From Emydura subglobosa (lineage: Eukaryota; Chordata; Testudines; Chelidae), in assembly GCA_007922225.1 (NCBI GenBank), contig ML679962.1, positions 29,619,563-29,683,562 on the forward strand: a DNA stretch of 64,000 nucleotides, in the 5' to 3' direction. The notes beneath the pieces were generated by a model. The model was given only the letters and a program-made list of their open reading frames with translations. It was not told the origin of the DNA and did not search any database. The position numbers and the translations under genes were made by a program. This document shows positions 34,021 through 47,394 of the stretch, piece after piece (position 1 is the stretch's first letter; each line of letters begins with the position of its first letter).

Positions 34021-36631
34021 GTTGAACGTTTTAAAAAGACAAAATTGAAGTAAATGAAATTGGAAGGCGATTGACCCTTTCCTGGCATTCTTCAAGGGCA
34101 AAAAGGGGGTCAAATCCATCCTTAATGATAATGGTGAACCATCTTAAAATATATAAGAGCCCAGAGCTGTTGCAACTCTGATTTTGGAAATAAGTCAAAG
34201 TTAGGGCTTCCTGTCAAACATCCCTCTTCCCCAGAAATTTACTTTTGATGCGTATTTGCTTTTCATGTGATTCTCATATAAGACCAGACATGAAGAGGTA
34301 AGCAAAATGCCTGCAGAGATCCCATCCATAACCCTGCAGGAACTTTATACTAGTGGATGAGGAGATCACCAATTTACATAGGTCTTATCCCCAGCAGGTG
34401 TGAATTCTGGGAACAGCAACAACACTTCTGCCGTCTCCTCGTGCTGCATCGCTCTTAAGGTGCGTTTGGGGATATGCAATGTCAGGGAATGACATCTTGC
34501 AAGCTGTCCCATGCCCGGTGAATCAAAAGTGGGTTGGCTTTGCCTCAAAGTTTCTTCAGACAGACATGCTGCTGTCTCCATGTTCCCCACTGTTGATGCA
34601 AGTCTGGGAGGTAAGTGAGGCAGAGCCCTTGGTGCTGGCCTTCTACATGGGGGTGAATTTCACTCAGTTTCTGCAGCCAGTGCCTGATGCTGGGTGTTGA
34701 TGGCGCTAGGCTCCTCCCAGGACACTCTCTTCACTACTCAGGATTGACAAAAATTCATTTCAATCCCCTACAGAACCACTAGCACAGAAGGTCACCCAAC
34801 AAGATCTGGGGTGAAAAGGGGGATTCAAAGCACTGATGTGGTGAATTTGAAATAGGATCAGGCACTGTGTTCTTGCTCCATTATTCTGTCTCAGTGATGC
34901 AGGAGAATGAATGCCAAAACGAAAGGAGAGGGGAATTTTACTTTTGTCGGCAAGAAATAAATGGCTTTCAGAGTAAGAAAAAGATGTTGAAAGCTAAGAG
35001 TACAGGAGATGCCTAGCCCTGATGGAACACATGCTTGTGCCTAATACTTGGAGAATTTTCTGATGTGCAGTTCATTTCAGGACACACATCGCCTGCAATG
35101 GCATCCATGTAGCCTGGGGCTGCTCTAAACTTAGGCAGCTGACTGTTCAGTGAAAAAATACATATATATATTTGGTGAATAATTCAGATACCTTTGCTTT
35201 TCGGTGCTAATTGCACCTCTGTTCCTCACCTTTTGACCCTTCTGAGATTGTATCTAACAGGCTATGCACTTGAGCTCATATCCCATTACCCATTAAAAAA
35301 AAAATTCCTGTATGGATAAATGCCAGTTCTATATGAGAGACATTGATTTTTCCAGTAGCTTACACACATTTTGAGTGTACATAGGGGTTTATGCAGCAAG
35401 CTATTCAGCAATACAGCCCAAAGAATTGCAAGAGCGCCTTTCACTGCAAGCTTATTTACATCTTGCTACAATAAAGGATTGCTAAGTGCTTACCAAAATG
35501 CATGTGTTGTACATTATATCATCTGCTTCCAACAGTACAAAAGTAAACAGCCTGGCACGCAGACACAAAACTACTACACTCCGCAACATTTATAATGATC
35601 CAACATTGCACTCACTAGTCATCATAATACTAACACTTCCCTAGATCACGTAAAAATCATACTAATTGAATTACAAAGTTCCTATGTTTCACAGAAGCAA
35701 ACAGTGATAGCGAAATGTTGGCAGATTCAATTCTAAATGTCCTCCCTGCCTTGCAACATTTGCCTGTCAATATTCCACCCACTATGCACAAACTGCTCTC
35801 TGGAAGTATTATTACTACTGTAACATTTAAGGGATAGCTGCTTACCAAAGATCAAATGCAGCAAACACTCAATTACATGCTCCAGATACATGTGTGTCGT
35901 GCAGGAAGACGGTCCAGTGCTAAAAGAGAGGTTATTCAGTTCTTGGATGAAGCATGCATATCCCAAAATAAGCTTGTTAAAAATTAAGTTTGGGGAGGCA
36001 TGTATCTATGGAAAATAATTTTGCTTGCCTGCAGCTATTAAATGGCTGAGTGCAAATGCATCTAAGCCTGTAATTGTGAAGTGTCTTTTCAGGAATATAA
36101 AGCACACACACTGGTAACCACTGCAAAAGAAAATAAAAATCCTCACTTACCTTGGGATCAGCCAGAAGTACTCAAGCTTCAGAAATCTCCCGCAGAAGAG
36201 TTGACAGAGTTTTGCCTTATTACTCATAGAGGTAGTTATATAACTGGCACCATTTCTGTAGGCAATGAGTATGTACCAATTGCACTTCCACTCAGAGATA
36301 ATTCTCATTTCCCATCCCACACAGACGCATCTGAGAACAGCAGCCACTCAATAACGATGGGGGAGGGGCAAGGTGGATATTTTTTATGCTACTTGGGGGT
36401 GGGGGGAGGTTAATCAGTATCAGAGAAAGTTCAAAAGGTCCCTGAAATTTGTTGAGAGATATTACTACTATGAGAGCACACAGTGCAGTAGTTTAATGTT
36501 CCTTAGACTGCTGAAAGCAGCTTGGCCTAGATTCTCCTCTACTGTTTGATAAGTGACCATTCATGCAAACAGGAGTAAGAAAGTTTCTCTTTGCTTTTCA
36601 TTAAGCAGTTTCTCTCTGAAATACGGGACAT
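34021..36631. other. unassigned stretch
   Basis: Mostly AT-rich. 'tgggggtgaatttcactcag' near 34647-34666 may be an isolated fold-back arm. The 110-codon plus frame 36081-36413 and the 66-codon minus frame inside it are not credible. Confidence 0.4.
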
Positions 36632-36664
36632 ATCCAAAAGACTCGCTTATCGGGTCTTTTGGAT
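36632..36664. repeat. perfect 11-bp hairpin
   Basis: ATCCAAAAGAC (36632-36642) and GTCTTTTGGAT (36654-36664) are exact inverted copies around an 11-nt spacer. No U-tract follows on either strand. It is not part of any repeat I recognise. Confidence 0.8.
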
Positions 36665-39151
36665 TAAAGTCATAGTAACCCAAGACTCCATCTGATCAGT
36701 AAAACTACTACTAACAGACAGACCAGGGTGGTTAATGACCAACAGATCTGAAAACCCCTGTCATTTTGACTCAGCACAGGAAGAACGATTGTTCCCCTGA
36801 AGACGCACTTGTCACTTTAATATTTCAGGATAGCAAAGAGAAATGAAGAATCCTTTAGCTCAATGCTGCGTGTGGTGGGGGAGAAAATCATTCTGTACCT
36901 TAACTTTGAGTTCATAAAATTTTATTTTTTCCCCACACAGTCCTACTTCCATTGAAATTAATGGCAAAGTTTCCCATGGACCCCAATGAAAGCAAAATCC
37001 AGTCCTGGATTTGAAATCACAGATATACCGAAAGCTAACTTTCTGTTCATACAGGATCTAGTCATATATATGTGTTATTGCCATACAGAGCATGCAGCAC
37101 ACTTACATATAGATCTTGTCGCCCTAGCACAGATATAAAACTCTTATGTAAGGCGTAATCCTCTCACAGACGCCTTCTTCAGTGAGTTTAAGAGGTACAC
37201 CCCAGAAGCCTGCTGGCACTGTAATGGGTTTTAGCCAGTTTTGAAATTGTGAGATTCCAGCTGCAATGTAATCCTCTTACTGACACCTGTGGTTATCTTT
37301 GTAAATACGCTGCTATCTTGCAGGGCTTCAAAGTACAGGGTGGGACCGGATGCTAATATTTGGATTCTTCTCCTAAAGGACCCTGTTGCTTTCTGTACTG
37401 ATTGAGTCATTAGAATTAGGCTCCTGTGGCGTTCACTGAGGCTAACAATAATCAAGTTAAATTTACACTACAAGAGCAGCATTTAATTAGGTCCTGTCAT
37501 CCAACTTCTATTAATTACAATGTTAATATCCTTATGGAAGGCAGATTTTTTCCATTTTAATTTGTGTTTGTTTTTAGGCCTCCCAGAGGAAACTAAAGTA
37601 ATAAATTGCCACAGGAAGGGAACAAGTAGCTAAGTTAAAACCCTGAGTGCACATCTATTTATTTACTGATTTGCCTCCACATGGGGTCAAGAGAAAAACA
37701 AAATAAAAAAAATCAGCAAAACGTAAGGCTAACAGTATGGATGCTAGAAAACAACTCAGTGTGTTATCACTTCCAGGTTACACAGAGAAGTATTGGTAGT
37801 GCTTAAATCCTGTAGGACCATGATGACTATTAAAAGGGTATGAACCCATAGTTAGCTGGGCACATGCTCTTCAGTTCCGAGTTTGAAATGCTGCTCTGAA
37901 GAGATTGAGAAGGTTCAGAGAACTATAAATCATCCCCCCCGCCCCAAATAAAAGCCAAGACTCTCGTGTAATTATATAACTCTAGGAGCTAGCGCTTTAG
38001 GAAAAGTATCAAATATCTAAGCCTTGTGACAAATCACAAGAGTTGGTAGTGCCAATCAGTACTATTTCTGTATTTGTGCTAGTCTAAAATGTGCCAATTA
38101 ACTCCTTTATTGCCCCCTACATTTTGTATCAGTTTTGGCATGAATTAAAGTTTTCTTTTCATGCTTCAGGGACTAAGAAGTCAGAACTCTGTCGTGATGC
38201 TAAGAACTCTTCATCGCCAACTGGCAAAAGGTTCACTGTTGTGTAACAGTAAAATCTAACAGGCCTGACAAACTTACTACAACTAGCACACTGCTTTCAT
38301 GGTATTTATCTAGAAATGATGTCTGAGATCTCTACTGAAAGATCATGTCATACTGATCCTCAATCATTGCACGATATATGTACGGATGATTTTTAAGGAG
38401 TTGTGTATATGTACTGATATGCACTGAAAATATGTTTTCCGATCTGTCACCAACCAAACAGAAAAACAGGTTTCTTCCAGACAGGAGCTAAGATGTGCAT
38501 CTGTCTGTCCAATGTAAGTCAAGTACTGTAAGTCAACACAATGGAAACTCCATTGAGAAATAGACTCAACAGGAAAGGAGCACATGGGGGAAAAAAACAA
38601 GTTACAGGGGATCTCTGAGGACAGACAATGAAATTTGAGAATATAAGTAGAAAGCAAGCAGACACCCCTTTATCCTGCACCAATGAAGTAAACGGACAGC
38701 GTGTTCACGTTTGTTGAATCAACAAGCTGATGTGTACGTTGTTCCTTTGTGGACAGCAAACCTGTAATTTTTGTGAGTGTTCAGTGGATAAGAGATTGAA
38801 TACTACAGGGGGCTGCTTCAAAGGGGTTGTGAACTGGGGTACCCCTATTGTTAACCTGTGAGGGAAAGAAAGGGCTGACAAAGCGAAGGAGATGGTTTGG
38901 ATGGATAACAGGCTGGTGGCACCAAGAAGCTAACATCCTTGCACCAGCAAGTTTCTCTCTCGTTGGAGGCAGGGAAGGCGACAGTGCTGGGCATGCTGAG
39001 AACCATCGCACCTCTATACAGGTAAAGCTGCAAACTTTCCTACATGACGCTTCGCAAGGCTGAGCCCTCATCCCACACACGCACAGGTGGGTTCAGTTGT
39101 ACCCATGTGAGTGATGCCACTGAAATCATGAATGAAATCCTGGCCACATTC
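36665..39151. other. unassigned stretch
   Basis: A probable worn fold-back unit sits at 36943-37010 ('cttccattgaaattaatggc' against 'catggaccccaatgaaagca'). Otherwise nothing is recognised, and frames are at most 99 codons. Confidence 0.4.
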
Positions 39152-39272
39152 GGTATATCTACATGGGGGGAAGAGGGGAAAGCCACAGCAGCAAGTCTCA
39201 GAGCCCTGGTCATCTGACTCAGGCTCGCGGGTCTTGAGTAATGGGGCTAACAGGAGCAGTGTAGACATTTCC
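39152..39272. mobile_element. MITE with GTCTACA-type TIRs
   Basis: The left end GGTATATCTACATGG pairs with the right end GCAGTGTAGACATTTCC, whose reverse complement is GGAAATGTCTACACTGC. The interior has 'ctcagagccctggtcatctg' and 'gactcaggctcgcgggtctt', typical of the 'gagcccgagtcagctgaccc' members of this family. Length about 121 bp. Confidence 0.6.
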
Positions 39273-39455
39273 GCTCAGGCTGCAGCCCGACTCTTAGACC
39301 TTCCTCCTCTGGGTTTCAGAACCAGAGCTTCAGCCCAAGAACATCATCTACACTGCAAGCTTTAACTCTGTAGCATGAGCCCCCGTCAGTTGTCTTGGCC
39401 TCTGAGACTTGCTGCTGCAGGATTCTTTGGTTTTGGTTTTTTTGCAGGGTAGACA

Positions 39456-39500
39456 GACCCATTGAAGTCAATGGCCAAACTCCCACTGACTTCAATGGGG
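39456..39500. repeat. fold-back: mirrored 'cattgaagtcaatgg' arms
   Basis: CCCATTGAAGTCAATGG (39458-39474) and CCACTGACTTCAATGGG (39483-39499) are inverted copies at 16 of 17 positions with an 8-nt spacer. 'gccaggatttcacccc' follows. This is the best-preserved example of the fold-back class in the window. Confidence 0.75.
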
Positions 39501-39614
39501 CCAGGATTTCACCCCCTGCCTATATGTAAGACTGCGGCCTTGGCTCATAACATTCTCCTTAATTCCAGTTCTGAGCTTCTCCACCCAAAGAGCTATGATC
39601 AGGCTGCGTTTGGG

Positions 39615-39836
39615 TAGGCCTAGTTGACAAAAATTTAAAAGTTTGCTGTTTTGATTAATTTGTCATCAACATTTCAAGTTTTAAAGAATAAAAGAAGTCA
39701 CACTTTGGGGGGAAACGTTTTGCAAAAATGTCAACCTGTGTGTTGTGCAGCTGACTGAAAAATTTCAACAGGATTACAAGGTATGGGGGGGAAATTCTGT
39801 GAACATTTTTTTGTTTTTAAAATAGATGAGTTCTAG
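39615..39836. mobile_element. short TIR element of the AGCTGG family
   Basis: The left end 'taggcctagttgacaaaaat' and the right end 'gatgagttctag' are worn inverted copies. The interior has the same texture as 21789-22165 ('gaaacgttttgcaaaaatgt', 'ctgaaaaatttcaacagg'). It is about 222 bp, so an internally deleted copy. Confidence 0.45.
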
Positions 39837-40855
39837 TCTTCGGATATAAAAGGGGAAAAAAATAGCACCAGTACCTGGAACTACTAAACAGAGAACACCA
39901 AACTCATTTCTGGTGCAGGGCTAACCTACATATGGACTTTACTTCTAGAACAAAAAGGTTACTGGTTTGAATAATGCTCCATCTAGTCAGATTTTAACAG
40001 CATACTATAATAACCAGGGTTTGATCCAGCAGCCACAGAAGTCTGTGGAAAGATTGCCATTCACTTCAGTAAGCCTCAGCCTAGCGAGGCCCCATTAACA
40101 CAGCGTCTACTGTGTATACTTTAAGCGTGCATCGATTTATAATGTAGTGAGTCTACAGTGAAGGCAGAAACATCAGGCCAAATTCATCTCTGATGTAACG
40201 CAACTGATTTCAATATGGTTACCCCAAGGGTAAATTTTGCCCATCATACAATAGGACCTGCCCAAGTCCGAAAAATCCTTTGTCCCTCTTTTTTGTTTTG
40301 TCACCCCTCAGTCGTAATAAGTCAGGTATTCTCTAAAAAGAGAAAAGAAAGATATCATAGGGGGACTGAGAAGAGTGCTGGAAGAATAATGCTTATCAGT
40401 AATGTAAGAAAGAGACCTTTAGTGTAAGGCCTAAGATAAGCCTGAAGATGACAAAATACTTTATAGGGTCATCAAAAGAATCTCTGGCTACTGGGGACAG
40501 ACATTAGAAATCTAGGGGCCAGAACTTTAATCTGCAATCTACCATATTTTCCCTTTAATAGCGCACTGCCCATGGAAGTGCTCCTACTGGCTATTCCGGC
40601 TAGTCGAACAGCATTGTGCCGTGCCATGTGGAAGTGCGGAACAATTCCAGTGCTGGCATTAAACATGTCCTGGAGGAACATACATTCAGGCGTTACAGAC
40701 ATCTTGGAATTCAACAGAGAACATTTGCCAAAAACCAGCCTGTAAGCCTCCAGAATGTAAACTTCTCGGGTCGGGGATCGTTTCTACATCCATGCTTGTA
40801 GAGCATCTACTACAACAAAGTCCCTGATCGAGGCTTCTAAGCTCTACTGGAATAT
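39837..40855. other. unassigned stretch
   Basis: Fragments at 40016-40110 ('tttgatccagcagccacaga') and 40174-40244 ('gtaaattttgcccatca') may be lone fold-back arms. No gene was recognised. Confidence 0.4.
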
Positions 40856-41080
40856 AAATATTAAATTAATAATTATTACGATTAACATTTTACATTAGCT
40901 GTGGAGCTCAGAGTGATTTACAAGGTGGGGGAAGTATTATTATCCCCATTCTACAGGTGAAGAGACTGAAGTACAGAGAGATTAAAGCAGTCAAGGTCAT
41001 TTAGTGAGTCAGTAAGGAGTAAAACTCAGGTCTCCCAATATCTAGGCATATATTCTAACTGCTGCAGTAATGAGCCAATT
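40856..41080 (-). repeat. MIR-like SINE, near full length
   Basis: On the minus strand it reads 'gggagacctgagttttactc' (B-box region), 'aatgaccttgactgctttaa', 'gtagaatggggataataata', and ends 'taaaatgttaatcgtaataa'. The tail belongs to the 'ttgtaaatcactctgagctc' type and lacks the L2-like end. Confidence 0.85.
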
Positions 41081-41599
41081 TACACACCAGACTTGGAGCA
41101 AACACTATTCATTATACTGGTACATCAGCTAAAGCAAAACACATTAATCCCCAAGGGACACAGGATGCTCTCATGTTTTTAACTTGTCTTGGTCAAACTG
41201 TGCACAGGCTGGATGCTTTTTGTTCTTTTTTCTATTCTTGTTACTATACACAAAAGAAACACAACAGCAATGATGTTTGCAATGGCACTGTTAGCCTGAG
41301 ATTGAAGCAGGATTTGCTCTTTAAAACTGCTCTGTATGCTTATCACAGCATATGGGCACAATAGGCAGGGTGAGTAATTCACAGTAGAGGAGAGGGTTGC
41401 AAAGTCTGATTTCCATGCCAAACACACCTTTTTGAACTGACATGCCATACAAAAAGCAGCTGTGAGCGTAGTTTAACATGAGCCCTAGTTACGAGTCTAA
41501 TTTAGCATTGGAAAATTGCTTAATGAATTATTTTATTAGCGAAGGACACTGCAGTGTAGCTGGATTGTTCAAATGCTCCTGTTTGTATAGCTCTGTGTC

Positions 41600-41720
41600 A
41601 CTTGAACGCTTGTCTCTTTCGCCAACAGAAGTTGGTCCAATAAAATATATGGCCTCACCCACCTTGTCTCATGTGTTTATAAACACAAGAGCAACTCTTA
41701 CAGTACACTGCAGCTACAAA
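41600..41720 (+). repeat. interspersed repeat of the 'ttggtccaataaaa' family
   Basis: It carries 'gccaacagaagttggtccaa', 'taaaatatatggcctcaccc' and 'accttgtctcatg', the same order as 11512-11645 and the right half of 60736-60880. Confidence 0.65.
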
Positions 41721-44700
41721 TATTCATGACTTAGCAAAATAGTGACTTACCACTACTTAAAACAGTAACTGCATTGGAGCATCATGAGCTGTGGATTACA
41801 AACATTATAGTGTTAATTTTACTTATTGTAACGCTATTTTTGGACTGTATTTTGAATGCCACTTATTCATCTTTGGGTTGGTTTGGTGGCACCACGATGA
41901 GCACAAAACACAATGTAATAAAAGGCTTGCCAGGTAGCTAACCTTATAGCAGGGAGAGAGTCTAGGTGGAACTATTTCATTTGGTTAATTAATTCTTTGT
42001 AATTTAACAAATGGAGGCTAACCTAATCCCAGGTGAGGGTCTCTAAGGGATGCCTTTGCTTTATTTTTACCTGGTTCGTCTTATCCAACGTACATAGCAT
42101 ATAATGGACTTTTAAGTTTTAGATTCTGCCCTAGTAGTTAGAAAAGTTGCTTCCAATGCCCATTGTCCCATTTGGGTGACATCTCTGTCCCCTCACAACA
42201 CATACCCACTCCTTACTTTCATGGATTCTCTTCCTCTCTCATCTGCGCTACTCTTCTGTTTCCATCTTCCCCTTCAATGTCTAAATCCTGATGCTCTTAC
42301 TCACGCTGAGTAGCATGTGATTCCAGCAAGGAATCCCACACTTTTCAATGGATCGCCTCATGGACGTAAGTACTTTTGTGACATGAACAAGGGGGGTGGG
42401 GCACTAAACTTTGCTTTGGCACAATCCTGCCCAAATGTTGAAGTGCTGTCGATGGAAGTTAGAACAAAATATGGCTGACCCCACTTCCTAGCCTGTCCAA
42501 TCCCATAATGGAAAAGAGTGAAAGAGAAAGCATAGCTGACTGAGAATCTTTTAGCAGGCAGAGGACACAAAGCAACAGGGCGAGGGGCTTTGAATATTTT
42601 ATCAGATCTCTCATGCTTCTCCACTACGAGGTGGAGGGGTCTCAGCAGCTTGCAGGATCGCATCCAAAGTCCACGCAACTGACACGTGCATTGAGAAAGG
42701 AGGGAAGGCATTTATCCTCTCTCTACCTTTGGTCTGAAATCAAGGACACCTAGACAGTGAACGCCTTAAAACAGGGATTGCATCTTCTTTATTCTCTTCA
42801 TAAAGCTCCACGTTTGCCTATGGTGCTATCTACACCTGTTAAACAAACATGTAATACAACATCCACTTAATAGCTGATTTTTTTTTATTGGAAAGGCTAT
42901 ATCCTTACCAGGCAATAGACTTCATGCTCTACTATTTACACAGCACCCAAAATCTAGGCCCTGTACAGACAAAAAATGAAATTTCCTCTCCAACTAGCAA
43001 TACAAACAAAAAAACATACGACTGAAAGACAATGGGTTATTACCAAAAGCAGGATCCTAAGCAGAAAACGTAGCACGTGTCGGCTTCCATATTTGGGTTT
43101 TTGATCTTCCCACCCCTCATGTGCTTATTACACATGAGCTAGGGTTTTGCCCTAACTATGTTGGCATGCCGTTCTGAATGCTTATTTCAACCCTGCACAC
43201 CTTGCCCGTGTTTCTTTGCAAAACACAGTTCCCCTCTGTCATTTATTTTCCTGTGTTTGGCAGATCATGGCACGGGAGCGGCTGTAACGCTGGCTGAGAC
43301 GGTGTAATGCAGTTTGTGTACTGGAGCATCCCTGCTCTTCTCCATTGCATGTAAAAGGATCACCATTTTACTAGAACAAATTGCAGTTCCATTCCTGCTT
43401 ACAAATATATAATTATTTGGCTAGATTGTCAGCTAATATGGACAGCGGCAATGATGGCAACGGAATGCAATCAAATGATGTGGGTACATTAGATAAACGT
43501 TAAGGCTTATTGGCAAGCCCTTCCAATCAGATTGACTGGCACCATTATGCTTCAGATGAACATAAACAGAGGCTGCTTTAGCTCCTATAGACCTTTCTCA
43601 CTTTGTTTGTTTCATCCAGTGCACTGGTGCCGAATACAGTCAGATGGGCTCCTGGGTAGACGCTCTTAAAGGATCCTCGAAAATGGAAGTAAAGTGGGCA
43701 AATTCTCCACTGAGCGGATGAAATGGCAGGAGAGGCACTAGTCCATGGGGCTGCCTATCTACCGTTACCACTACCGACTCACTGGAATAACTGACAACAT
43801 AGTGCACTGATGGTATCCCAGACTGGGAGCAAGGAGTCCTGCCAATGGCCACTCTCTTTCCATACCACGCCCTCTTGCTCCTCCTACACATCATGACACA
43901 ATCTTTGGGTGCCTCTGAGGCATACGTGACAATCCCACAGCATCCCCTGAGGCTTGGATGGAGCCCTCCCTTGCTCCCAGGTATCCCTGGCCTTTCCCAG
44001 GAAAGGACAGCAGTGGAAACCTCTCACCCCCTAGAGAAGAGTCATTCATTGGAGCAGGGAGGTGGGAGTTTTGTCTAGGAAGGAGCTCAGAACCAGGCCT
44101 CTGCTCACATGGAATGCGGGGATAGGGCTTCTGGCTTGTTGTTACTTTGTTTAAAATATTCTTTTGTGATGCTGTTGACACCAGGATACAGAAAGATATA
44201 GATACATGAAAATTAAAACAAACTACCTCAAATTAACCCCAGGTTTCTGAGGTGTTAAAAATGTGTTAACTTACTCGGCCGCCTCCCTGCTCCTCGGAAG
44301 TTAACGTTGGTCTGGACTGCTCCTTTCTGTGGAAATTCAGGAGGGTGCTCTGGGAGAAGGAGAAGGCGATTTCCAGGTGAAGTTTTCCTCGTGAGAAAAG
44401 GAGAGAGGTCAGCCTCCTCCACGGCCCGTGTCCCTCCCTGGTCCCAAGAGGTCAGGGGTGTCCACATGAAGGATTTTTGTTTTTGCGGGCCCACAACCTC
44501 CTCTCTGGTTATAAGACCTCACGGTTGCTCTAGAAGCCAGGGAGTACCATCCATGGCTCCTCCAAGGACACCTCCCATCTTTAGAGTGGGCTTCCAAGGA
44601 CAGAAAGAATGCAGCTTTAGTTTGTAGCAGTTAGGCACTGGGTTTTTCCATGGGGTTAGTGTACATCCCTCTCTTTTGGCTTGCCTGCTCCCCCTCTAAG

Positions 44701-45686
44701 TATCCCCAACCCCACCAAGGGCTGTCTATGAGGTGCAGCCCAGAGGACAGTGGTGGGGAAGCAGATGTCTCCCAGACCTGCACACACTTCCTGAAGGACA
44801 GAGGCAATCCTCGTATTATTCCACCACATACTGTGGCCCATCCCACTTCCTTGTCACAGAAATGGCACCAGCAACACATGGGAGTACAGCAACGTTCCTA
44901 AATTAAGCTTGGATGAAGCAGGAGAGCTGCTCATCCCTCTCTGCTCTTGCTGATGTAGTGGTCTGTTTCTCCCTCCTGATCCTTGTCTGTGATGGTTTTT
45001 CTGAAGGAGAGTCATAGACTCCAACTTTGACTACGCCAAAGCCAAACACATTACCTTTATAAATGAATGGGGGAGCAATTTCCCCTTTGAGAATTACAAT
45101 ACTATTTAAGTTTTCAGTACATTTTTATGGTTCTGTAATCACTTGCATGCTTCTCAAAGTCTTTATTTTCAAATCCATTTATGTTTCAAGGTTGTAACAA
45201 TTACAAGGATTGCCAGCCTGCAATACAGATGCTCATCTCTTAGAAGCTTTTCATTATTCTCTGCAATGTAAAAAAAGTATGCATCTACTTACAATGAATG
45301 TGTGCAGGGAAAATAACTTAGGAAATTCCACATAGGACAGAGCACCATAGAAGAGGGAAAAATGTGGACTTTATAACAGCAACCGTCTCTGAAAACAGAG
45401 GTTTTATACACACACAACACACTAATACTATATTCATCACAGGGTTCTTTGAAGAATGGCGTTTTGTAACTTTACCAGTGAAAAAATCATAAATGTTCTC
45501 TCTATCCCTTACCATGATTAACTCTTAATATTGCTGTATTTTAAACTGTGATTCATCCAAGACAATGTTACAGTCAACATGTACATAGGAGCAGGTTAAA
45601 ACAACAGACCACTCCTGCAATTCTAACTCAAGCCAAACTCCTGGTGATGTTAACAAGAAGGGGGATTTGCTTGGGTAAAGATTATA
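41721..45686. other. unassigned stretch
   Basis: The longest interval (about 4 kb) with no element I can name. A pyrimidine-rich patch is at 42195-42280 and a GC-richer patch at 44270-44780. The 117-codon minus frame 42358-42711 and the 106-codon plus frame 44307-44627 have no known domain. Confidence 0.4.
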
Positions 45687-45775
45687 GGGTCAGGCCCTGG
45701 GAGTTCCTCAGCTAGTGTATAGTGGTGTGTGTCAATGGAGCTATGCCAGTTTACACCAGTGGAAGATCTGGTCCC
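45687..45775. repeat. fold-back element
   Basis: The left arm 'gggtcaggccctgggagttc', 'ctcagctagtgtata' is mirrored by the right arm 'tttacaccagtggaagatct', 'ggtccc'. 'gtcaatggagctatgcc' lies in the centre. This is the 'gtttacaccagctgaggatc' fold-back class. Confidence 0.6.
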
Positions 45776-47249
45776 TTACTCTTAGGGGAGGCAGAGGGCA
45801 AGCAGAAGAGGAAGAGCGCTCTTTGGCAATAAAAGGTTCTGGCCGAATGGATGAAGTTTCCTTTTACTCACATTTGCCTTCACAGCAGAAAAGAGGAACT
45901 AAACAACTCATGATGCATTTTTAAAGAGTTATTCATTGATTCAAATTTAGAACATGGTCTTACAAACAGCAAAGCTTTTCAATGGAGGCCAATATCTCTT
46001 AAATAGCACTCGTCGTATTTTGACTTGTGACTGATGAGAAATTCACCTAACTGACCCAGTGAACACAGAACATGAATTGCCCATCACGGCTTGTGGTCTA
46101 TGAGCAGAAACTCACATTTCTTCCTAAGGTTTCTGCGATGTTGAAAACTGTATTGTCATCCTCCTCCCAAGAAAGCAGGAACTTCTTTGCATTTGGAAAC
46201 AAAAAAATGATGTTGGTTTTCAACTGTTATTCTTGTATGTGGTATTTCAATGGGTGCATGAACACAAAGCACATTTTACCTATCATTTTCTGTATTGCAT
46301 ACTCAACTGATTTGCACAGAAGGGTATTAAGCTTGATTCTCCACTGCCAGGCACTTGTGCAGTCATTTAACCCTGTGCAAAGTGGGCGTAAAATGCTAGC
46401 ACACCAGAAACCCTGCTAACATCACTATAAATTCCATATGCATTGGTCAATTAAAAAAATAGTTCCACATACAAAATTACTGCACGATATTCAGTGGATA
46501 ACTAAGGCCTACTTTTGGACATGGTCAGGGTACACGCATGCAGGTGCATTACTGCATATGCTCAGCAACAGTGGGGATTTAGATCCCTATATTTCTAGAC
46601 GAAAAACACATCTAGATGCTTATCTAGACAGCCGAGAGCAGAGAAGGCCATCACATGGATTCATATTTGGTAGTCCATGCAATTGCAGTGAGCGTTGTCT
46701 GAGAGGAAAATAAACCAGCCCCACCCCCTGAAAAAAAATACAATCATTTGGCTCAGAATTTTTACTGTTTCTGCCCCGTCCCTAATTTTGACTTTCCCAC
46801 TTCACCAAACACAATCTTAATATCGGGAAAGGCCTTCACCTGTGAATGAAGCCTGGGACAGTTGTGAAAAAGTGCGGGACTGTGTGTGAAGTTTTACAGT
46901 TAAGAGCTTGCATTTGACCATGAACATTATTTTTCCCTCTCTTTCTTTCTTTGATTATTTTAATCTTTCCATGAAATCTTGGAGTAGCAAGGAGAAATGC
47001 TGCAAAGTACTGAACTCACTCTTCTGGAATTAATCTGATTGAATAATTAACAGCTAGGAAGAGAGAAGGAAATATCTGCAAGACTGAGAATTCACATCTA
47101 AGTCGCTTGTTCCACCGAGACCCTGTCGCTACCAATAAATAAAAGCTGTTGTCAGCAGACAGCTGTTTGGCAGTCTCTGCAAAGTGAATTACTGGTTTAG
47201 TTCTGCTCCTAGTTGATGAATGTTTATATGGAAAAAAAAAACCTCCCCA

Positions 47250-47270
47250 AAAAAAACAAACAAACAAAAA
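47250..47270. repeat. A-rich AAAC microsatellite
   Basis: Repeated AAAC units between A-runs on the plus strand, with a further A10 run at 47230-47239. Confidence 0.85.
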
Positions 47271-47352
47271 GCCCCCCTTTGCAGGTCACAAATCGGGAGC
47301 CGTAGATGCTCTCTCTTGTGCATCGATGCCTGCTGAGGACTTCCCCACAGTA

Positions 47353-47394
47353 AGGACAGAGTGAGAGGACATGAGGACAGAGTGAGAGGGCATT
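47353..47394. repeat. tandem duplication of a 21-bp unit
   Basis: Two head-to-tail copies beginning AGGACAGAGTGAGAGG differ only near their ends (19 or 20 of 21 positions alike). It is likely a local slippage duplication. Confidence 0.85.

Noticed and set aside
36632..36664. microRNA precursor or terminator hairpin
   Set aside because: An 11-bp stem is too short for a Drosha-type precursor, and no U-tract follows, so it is kept only as a structural observation.
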